Shown in pieces: positions 58,917 through 64,000 of a stretch of DNA of 64,000 nucleotides. The notes under the pieces are model-generated. The model did no database searches, had not been told where the DNA came from, and was given only the letters and a program-made list of their open reading frames with translations. Position numbers and translations under genes: made by a program. How positions within the stretch are numbered: position 1 is the first letter of the stretch; each line of letters begins with the position of its first letter. This DNA comes from RCIO01 sp965232405 (GTDB taxonomy: Bacteria > Pseudomonadota > Alphaproteobacteria > Rhizobiales > Rhizobiaceae), in the NCBI GenBank assembly GCA_965232405.1, contig OZ246966.1, forward strand, positions 1,674,001 through 1,738,000, given 5' to 3'.

Positions 58917-59687
58917 TTGGATAGCCTCGCGGCTTTCCTGCCGGACGCGGTTCCGGTTTGGGCAGCGCTCCTGCTCGTCGCAGCCTCTTTCTTCACATCC
59001 GCGTTCACCGCAGCTTTCGGGCTCGGCGGCGGTGTCGCGATGCTGGCCATTCTCGGCGCGTTCCTCCCGGTCTTGGCCCTGATTCCCGTGCACGGCCTGG
59101 TGCAGCTCGGTTCCAACACCGGCCGTGCCTGGCACCAGCGCGCACATATTCGGTTCGGCATAGCGGTGCCGTTCCTGATCGGCAGCCTGGTTGGCGCAGC
59201 GGCGGGTGCGCTGCTCGTCGTGCAGCTTCCGGACGCCTATCTGAAACTGGCACTCGGCATCTTCATCGTCGTCATCACCTGGACCAAGATCCCCGGCATC
59301 GAGAATCTGCGGGGGGTGGGGCTTGCCGCCGGCAGCGGTATCATCGCGCTCGCGAACATGTTCTTCGGCGCGACCGGGCCGCTTCTGACAGCTTTCCTCG
59401 CCCAGATCATTCCCGACGACCGCAAGGCGCTGATCGCGACGCATGCCGCCGGCATGACGGTGCAGCATCTCCTGAAGGTAATTGCTTTCACGATAGCCGG
59501 ATTCGCCTTCGCGCAATGGCTGCCGCTGGTCGCGGTGATGATCGCGGCGGGTTATCTCGGCACGATCTTCGGCTCGCGCATGCTGGACAAGATGCCGGAG
59601 GCGCAGTTCCGCTTCTGGTTTCGCATCGTGGTTACGGCGCTGGCGCTGTGGCTGATGCGTAGCAGTATTGTTGCGATGCTGGGCTGA
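58917..59687 (+). CDS. TauE/SafE family sulfite/organosulfonate exporter-like permease
   Basis: The 256-residue membrane protein has about eight helices with the family's paired repeat: SFFTSAFTAAFGLGGGVAMLAILGAFLPVLALIPVHGLVQLGSN and LVGAAAGALLVVQLPD, then MFFGATGPLLTAFLAQIIPDDRKALIATHA. It moves anions such as sulfite or sulfonates, but substrates vary and are not readable here. The start is a TTG three bases after the previous stop, without a strong ribosome site; translational coupling is likely. Convergent with uppP, three bases between stops. Confidence 0.88.
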   Translation: MDSLAAFLPDAVPVWAALLLVAASFFTSAFTAAFGLGGGVAMLAILGAFLPVLALIPVHGLVQLGSNTGRAWHQRAHIRFGIAVPFLIGSLVGAAAGALLVVQLPDAYLKLALGIFIVVITWTKIPGIENLRGVGLAAGSGIIALANMFFGATGPLLTAFLAQIIPDDRKALIATHAAGMTVQHLLKVIAFTIAGFAFAQWLPLVAVMIAAGYLGTIFGSRMLDKMPEAQFRFWFRIVVTALALWLMRSSIVAMLG

Positions 59688-59690
59688 CCC

Positions 59691-60497
59691 TCAGCCCCAG
59701 ACCGCAAGCGCTGCGAAACCGACAAGGCCAACGGCAATGCGCCACCAGCCGAACAGCGCATAACCGCGCTTCGAGACGAAATCGAGCAGGCCGCGTACCA
59801 CGAAAACCGCCACGATGAACGCAGCGACAAAGCCAGTGACGATGATCGGCAGGTCGGCGGCGGTCAGGATGTCCCGGTTCTTGAACAGATCGAGCGCAAA
59901 TGCGCCGACCATTGTGGGCATCGCCAGAAAGAACGAAAATTCGGCCGCCGAGCGTTTGTCGGTGCCCAGCAGCAGAGCGCCGACGATGGTCGAACCCGAA
60001 CGCGACGTTCCCGGGATCATCGCGAGGCACTGAAACAGGCCGATGCCCAGATAGACGCGCAGCGGGTATTTCGTCACGTCATCATAACGCGGGCTCAGCG
60101 CCCAGCGATCGACCCACAGGAGCACGATGCCGCCGAGGATTAGTGTCGTACAGATCAAGGCCGGCGTTTCGAACAGCACCGTCTTGATGAAATCATGCGC
60201 CAGATAGCCGATGACGGCAGCGGGCAGGAAGGCGAGCAGAATGCCGCCGACGAAATATTGCGTCGAGCGGTCATGCGGCAGCGAGGTCAGCATCGACCAC
60301 AGCCGTCCGAAATAGACGCTGAGAATTGCAAGGATGGCACCGAGCTGGATCAGCACCTCGAAGGTCTTGCCCGTCGATTCGAAACCCAGAAAATGGCCTG
60401 CCAGCAATATGTGGCCGGTCGATGAGACGGGTATGAATTCCGTCAGCCCTTCGAGAATGCCGAGCAGAAGCGCATCGACAATGGTCTGGCTCGCCAT
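59691..60497 (-). CDS. uppP: Undecaprenyl-diphosphatase
   Basis: Removes a phosphate from undecaprenyl diphosphate to recycle the lipid carrier for cell-wall synthesis; also called BacA because high levels give bacitracin resistance. The 268-residue membrane protein has EGLTEFIPVSSTGHILLAGH and the phosphatase motif PGTSRSGSTIVGALLLG, both required for activity. Normal length and eight or so helices. Confidence 0.96.
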   Translation of the reverse strand: MASQTIVDALLLGILEGLTEFIPVSSTGHILLAGHFLGFESTGKTFEVLIQLGAILAILSVYFGRLWSMLTSLPHDRSTQYFVGGILLAFLPAAVIGYLAHDFIKTVLFETPALICTTLILGGIVLLWVDRWALSPRYDDVTKYPLRVYLGIGLFQCLAMIPGTSRSGSTIVGALLLGTDKRSAAEFSFFLAMPTMVGAFALDLFKNRDILTAADLPIIVTGFVAAFIVAVFVVRGLLDFVSKRGYALFGWWRIAVGLVGFAALAVWG

Positions 60498-60652
60498 CGA
60501 TCCTCCGGGAAAGCGCGCGGCTTGTCAGCGCAAGCGACGCGGCCTATAGCTCCGCACCGTGGCCCGGTATCCGGCTGGCGCGGAATCAGGCCGCCGAGAC
60601 TTAGCCGCGCGACGGCCAAAAGACCAGAGGTCGGGACAAGCCAACGGCATTC

Positions 60653-61342
60653 ATGCTTACGCTCTTTCATTTTTCCCTTTCCGCTTCCTCCCGCTTCGTC
60701 CGCCTGAGTTTCGCCGAATATGGCGAGGAACTGGCGCTGATCGATGAAAAGCCGTGGCAGCGACGGCAGGAGTTTCTGGCGCTCAATCCGGCCGGCACCG
60801 TGCCGGTGCTCTTGGCCGAAGGCGATGTGCCGATTGTCGGGGCGCAGGTGATCGCCGAATATGTCGACGAGACGCGCGGCGCCTTCAAGCGCGACAAACG
60901 GCTGTTCGCCGAAGACCCGTTCGAGAGGGCCGAAATCCGCCGCCTCACCGACTGGTATCTCGGCAAAGCGGAACAGGATGTGCTGCGCCATCTGGTGCGC
61001 GAGCGGGTACTGAAGCCGCAGATGAGTGACGGCAATGGCGGCGCCCCCGATGCCGCGGTTATCCGAGCAGCGCGCGCCAACATCAGGCAGCACATGAAAT
61101 ACACCAACTGGCTGGCCGCGACCCGCAACTGGCTGGCCGGTCCGCGCCTCACCTATGCGGACCTCGCGGCTGCGGCCTCGCTTTCGGTGCTCGACTATCT
61201 GGGCGAGATCGACTGGAAAGATCATGCCGCCGCGCGCGACTGGTATCAGCGCATGAAGTCGCGGCCTTCGTTCAGGCCGCTGCTGTCGGACCGGGTTCGC
61301 GGCCTGTCGCCCGTATCGCATTACGCCGATCTGGACTTCTGA
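60653..61342 (+). CDS. Glutathione S-transferase family protein
   Basis: The 229-residue protein has a thioredoxin-like N-terminal domain (MLTLFHFSLSASSRFVRLSFAEYGEEL, then LNPAGTVPVLLAEGDVPIVGAQVIAEYVDET) and an extended helical C-terminal domain. The likely first-turn residue is Ser in SASSRF. It lies 32 bases before queG on the same strand, a common rhizobial pairing. Substrate unknown; not closely similar to the GST at 33942. Confidence 0.9.
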   Translation: MLTLFHFSLSASSRFVRLSFAEYGEELALIDEKPWQRRQEFLALNPAGTVPVLLAEGDVPIVGAQVIAEYVDETRGAFKRDKRLFAEDPFERAEIRRLTDWYLGKAEQDVLRHLVRERVLKPQMSDGNGGAPDAAVIRAARANIRQHMKYTNWLAATRNWLAGPRLTYADLAAAASLSVLDYLGEIDWKDHAAARDWYQRMKSRPSFRPLLSDRVRGLSPVSHYADLDF

Positions 61343-61374
61343 TTCGGCGCTTCCTTGCCCATATTGGGGCCGGA

Positions 61375-62565
61375 ATGATCGAAGAACGCACAGCGACAAA
61401 ACCGAAGGGCGGCGCGACGGGCGATCCGGCCCGGCTGCGTGCCTTCGTCGATCAGGCGGCGCGGCAGGCAGGGTTCGACACTATCGGCGTCGTCTCACCC
61501 GATACCTTGCCCGACCTTTCCGGACGGCTGAACGATTTCGTCGCGCTCGGCCGGCACGGCACGATGGGCTGGATGGAGGAAACGGCTGAGCGCCGGGGAA
61601 GTCCGGGCAGCCTGTGGCCGCGGGTGCGCAGCATCGTCATGCTCGGCATGAACTATGGGCCGGACAGCGACCCGATGGCGTCACTGGATAGACGAGACCG
61701 TGCGACGATTTCCGTCTATGCCCGCAACCGCGACTACCACGATGTCATCAAGGGCCGGCTGAAGGAAATCGCCGGGCGCTTTGCGGTGCGCTCAGGCGCC
61801 GACGTGAAGGTGTTCGTCGACACCGCGCCGGTGATGGAAAAGCCGCTGGCCGCCGCCGCCGGGCTCGGCTGGCAGGGCAAGCACACCAATCTCGTCAGCC
61901 GCGAATATGGCTCCTGGCTGTTCCTCGGTGCGATCTTCACCACAGCGGAGATCGAGACAGACAGGCCCGAACCCGATTCCTGCGGATCCTGCCGGGCCTG
62001 TCTCGACGTCTGTCCGACCGACGCCTTTCCCGCACCCTACCAGCTCGACGCTAGGCGTTGCATTTCCTACCTCAACATCGAGCACAAGGGACCGATCCCG
62101 CGAGAATTCCGCGCTGCAATAGGCAACCGCATCTATGGCTGCGACGATTGCCTTGCCGTGTGCCCGTGGAACAAGTTTGCGCAGCGGGCGAACGAGGCCA
62201 AGCTGATCGCGCGCGACGACCTCAATGCGCCGCATCTCGCCGAACTGCTGAAACTGGACGATGCGGCGTTCCGAAAACTGTTCGCCGGCTCGCCGGTCAA
62301 GCGTATCGGACGCGACCGTTTCATCCGCAACGCGCTGATTGCTGCCGGCAATTCGGGACTGCCCGTTCTCATACCGCAATGCCGTGCGTTGCTGGACGAC
62401 CCCGCACCTGTTGTGCGCGGCGCGGCCATATGGGCGCTGGCGGAGCTCGCACCCGACGAAACGGCTGAAAGGGCCGAAGCGGCATTGAAACTGGAAACCG
62501 ATGGAGACGTTCGCGGCGAGTGGCTTGCCGCGCAGCAGGCAGCACACAGGAGGGCAACCAACTGA
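61375..62565 (+). CDS. queG: Epoxyqueuosine reductase
   Basis: Reduces epoxyqueuosine to queuosine in tRNA anticodons, using cobalamin. The 396-residue protein has the QueG core HGTMGWMEETAERRGSP, RDYHDVIKGRLKEI and KHTNLVSREYGSWLFLG. Two [4Fe-4S] motifs, CGSCRACLDVCPTDAF and CDDCLAVCPWNKFA, follow, and HEAT-like helices close the C-terminus. The stop TGA overlaps the ATG of the next gene by one base. Full length. Confidence 0.96.
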   Translation: MIEERTATKPKGGATGDPARLRAFVDQAARQAGFDTIGVVSPDTLPDLSGRLNDFVALGRHGTMGWMEETAERRGSPGSLWPRVRSIVMLGMNYGPDSDPMASLDRRDRATISVYARNRDYHDVIKGRLKEIAGRFAVRSGADVKVFVDTAPVMEKPLAAAAGLGWQGKHTNLVSREYGSWLFLGAIFTTAEIETDRPEPDSCGSCRACLDVCPTDAFPAPYQLDARRCISYLNIEHKGPIPREFRAAIGNRIYGCDDCLAVCPWNKFAQRANEAKLIARDDLNAPHLAELLKLDDAAFRKLFAGSPVKRIGRDRFIRNALIAAGNSGLPVLIPQCRALLDDPAPVVRGAAIWALAELAPDETAERAEAALKLETDGDVRGEWLAAQQAAHRRATN

Positions 62566-63437
62566 TGCGGATACTCCTCCTGGGTGCGGGCTATTCGGCG
62601 CGCGAACTTGCAAGGCAGGCCGTCGGTGACGCGGAGTGGGTCGCCGGAACGACGCGCGAAAAGGAAAACTTTGCCCGACTGGAACAAGCCGGCATCCGGC
62701 CCGTTCATTTCGACGGTTCGAAGATCGGGCCAGAACTGGCCGACGTCATGGCCGGTGCGACGCATCTGATCCATTCCGCCGCACCCGATCAGGAGGGCGA
62801 TCCGCTTCTGCGGTTGCTGCCTGATCCGATCAGCGAAGCGATGCCAGCCCTTGAATGGATCGGATATTTCTCGACCGTCGGAGTCTATGGCAATCACGAG
62901 GGCGCATGGGTCAGTGAGACCAGCGAATGCCGCGCAAGGAGCACGCGTGGCGTGGCGCGGATCGAGGCCGAACACGCATGGATGAGGGCCGGCGAAACGG
63001 CGAATGTCCCGGTTGCTGTCATGCGGCTCGCCGGCATCTACGGACCGGGCCGCAATGCCTTCGTCAAACTGAAGGACGGCACCGCGCGGCGCATCGTCAA
63101 GGAAGGGCAGCTCTTCAGCCGTATTCACGTTCACGACATTGCCGGCTTCGCCCGGCATCTGGCGAGGGCCGGCATCAGCGGCGTCTTCAACGTCGCCGAC
63201 GACGAACCAGCGCCGCCACAGGACGTGATCGCGTTTGCCGCCGGCCTTATGGGCGTCGATCCGCCGCCGGAAGTCCCCTTCGAGGAGGCTGAACTGTCGC
63301 CGATGGCGCGCTCCTTCTACATGGACAGCCGACGCATCTCGAACGCAGGACTGCGTGCGTCAGGTTATGAATTGCTGTTCCCGAATTATCGGGACGCGCT
63401 GACGGCGATGTGGCGTGACAGAAGCTGGCGCGGATGA
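62565..63437 (+). CDS. NAD-binding epimerase-like protein (YeeZ-type extended SDR)
   Basis: The 290-residue protein starts with a glycine-rich dinucleotide site (MRILLLGAGYSARELAR). It has HLIHSAAPDQEGDP, YFSTVGVYGNHEGAWVSE with the catalytic Tyr in VYG, and MRLAGIYGPGRNAFVKLKDGTARRI. This is the pattern of YeeZ-like extended SDRs; the reaction is unknown. It is coupled to queG by a TGATG junction. Confidence 0.88.
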   Translation: MRILLLGAGYSARELARQAVGDAEWVAGTTREKENFARLEQAGIRPVHFDGSKIGPELADVMAGATHLIHSAAPDQEGDPLLRLLPDPISEAMPALEWIGYFSTVGVYGNHEGAWVSETSECRARSTRGVARIEAEHAWMRAGETANVPVAVMRLAGIYGPGRNAFVKLKDGTARRIVKEGQLFSRIHVHDIAGFARHLARAGISGVFNVADDEPAPPQDVIAFAAGLMGVDPPPEVPFEEAELSPMARSFYMDSRRISNAGLRASGYELLFPNYRDALTAMWRDRSWRG

Positions 63438-63532
63438 GGTGCTTTTCGTCGCGCGTGCCTGGCGCCAGCTTGATGTGCTAAGAAGCGAGTCGGACGGGCT
63501 GGACGGGGCGGCAAGAACAGTTCGGAGCGGAC

Positions 63533-64000
63533 ATGATGAAGGCAGGCGGAGCGTTCCGCAAAGCGGCCATTCTTCTCGGTTGCATAGGTATGGTGGCCGG
63601 CGCGGCTGCCAATGGCGCGATGGCCAAGGAGCCATTGGCCAAAGACCTTTTTGGCTCGCAACAGCTTCCGGCGGCGCTGGCCGCAAAATCATACGGCTTT
63701 TATTCCAAAGGCTGCTTTTCGGGCGGGATCGGCATGGCAGCCGATGGCCCGAACTGGCAGGGCATGCGCCTGTCGCGCAACCGGCATTGGGGCCACCCGG
63801 AACTGGTTCGCACCGTGGAGCGGCTGTCGCGCGACGCGGCAGCCGATGGCTGGCGCGGGCTCCTGCTCGGCGACATGTCGCAGCCGCGCGGCGGTCCGAT
63901 GCTGAGCGGGCACGCTTCCCACCAGATCGGTCTCGATGCCGATATCTGGTTCATGCCCATGCCGGAGCGACGGCTGACCGTTGACGAACGCGAAAAGATC
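63533..64000 (+). CDS. mepA: Penicillin-insensitive murein endopeptidase, cut by the window edge
   Basis: An open frame of at least 156 codons starts at ATG 63533 (or 63536), behind TTCGGAGCGG, and runs off the right end. It has a signal peptide (GCIGMVAGAAANGAMA) and the LAS-type peptidase core: MRLSRNRHWGHPELVRTVERL and GDMSQPRGGPMLSGHASHQIGLDADIWFMP, which includes the zinc ligands in GHASHQIGLDAD. MepA cleaves D-Ala to meso-diaminopimelate bonds between peptidoglycan strands. Roughly half of the usual length of about 300 residues is visible. Confidence 0.93.
   Translation, partial: MMKAGGAFRKAAILLGCIGMVAGAAANGAMAKEPLAKDLFGSQQLPAALAAKSYGFYSKGCFSGGIGMAADGPNWQGMRLSRNRHWGHPELVRTVERLSRDAAADGWRGLLLGDMSQPRGGPMLSGHASHQIGLDADIWFMPMPERRLTVDEREKI

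Overview
The window is high-GC chromosomal DNA of an alphaproteobacterium, most likely a rhizobium-like member of the Hyphomicrobiales (Phyllobacteriaceae such as Mesorhizobium and relatives; this is inference). Supporting signs are a Shemin-type hemA behind an FNR/FixK box, a class II (CP4-like) aroA, a TIGR02300 acidic protein, the alphaproteobacterial curli protein CsgH, the znuA/znuCB-zur layout, an NDUFA9-like protein, and short palindromic repeats of the type scattered through rhizobial genomes. No phage, insertion sequence or CRISPR array was seen.

Layout. 0.2-6.7 kb: pncB, then a complete branched-chain 2-oxoacid dehydrogenase operon (bkdAA-bkdAB-bkdB-lpdA, minus strand). 6.8-8.8 kb: an intact alpha-glucosidase gene flanked by decayed pieces of an alpha-glucoside ABC transporter, a relic of an aglEFGAK operon. 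9.2-14.8 kb: a stand-alone Lrp-type RAM domain, fpr, and a hydantoinase/oxoprolinase pair coupled to a small membrane protein. 14.8-16.3 kb: a minimal curli-like locus (curlin, CsgH, curlin). 16.5-23.5 kb: a tightly overlapping six-gene minus-strand operon with a three-function molybdenum hydroxylase, a 6-hydroxynicotinate-reductase homologue, a UPF0280 protein, a PF06684 protein and a MarR regulator. It is divergent from pncA (nicotinamidase), which suggests reductive catabolism of nicotinate or a similar N-heterocycle. 24.3-31.6 kb: hemA, a MetE-like methyltransferase divergent from a GntR regulator, an orphan TRAP solute-binding protein, a D-lyxose-isomerase-like cupin, a P-loop kinase and a class II aldolase-fold protein.

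31.7-41.2 kb: a full urease set (ureD, A, B, C, E, F, G plus hupE/ureJ) in one direction. It carries several non-canonical passengers and is broken between ureB and ureC by two opposite-strand genes for secreted proteins that look like diverged paralogues. 41.2-46.6 kb: a secreted DUF900-type hydrolase, tRNA-Arg(CCG), psuK-psuG, a PAS-like/GGDEF protein and tRNA-Ala(GGC). 46.8-53.4 kb: TIGR02300, aroA, a VOC protein, an SDR without its catalytic motif, a nested inverted-repeat element, cmk and rpsA with a strong terminator. 53.4-57.9 kb: an outer-membrane protein and the Zur-controlled zinc uptake genes. 57.9-64 kb: an NDUFA9-like protein, TauE/SafE, uppP, a GST, queG, an NAD-binding protein, and a mepA gene cut by the right edge.

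The parts most worth following are the nicotinate-like operon and the near-identical 16-bp operator-like sequence found both between it and pncA and upstream of hyuA. A related GTATAC palindrome lies in the gntR/metE-like promoter, so one GntR-type regulator may link the three loci.
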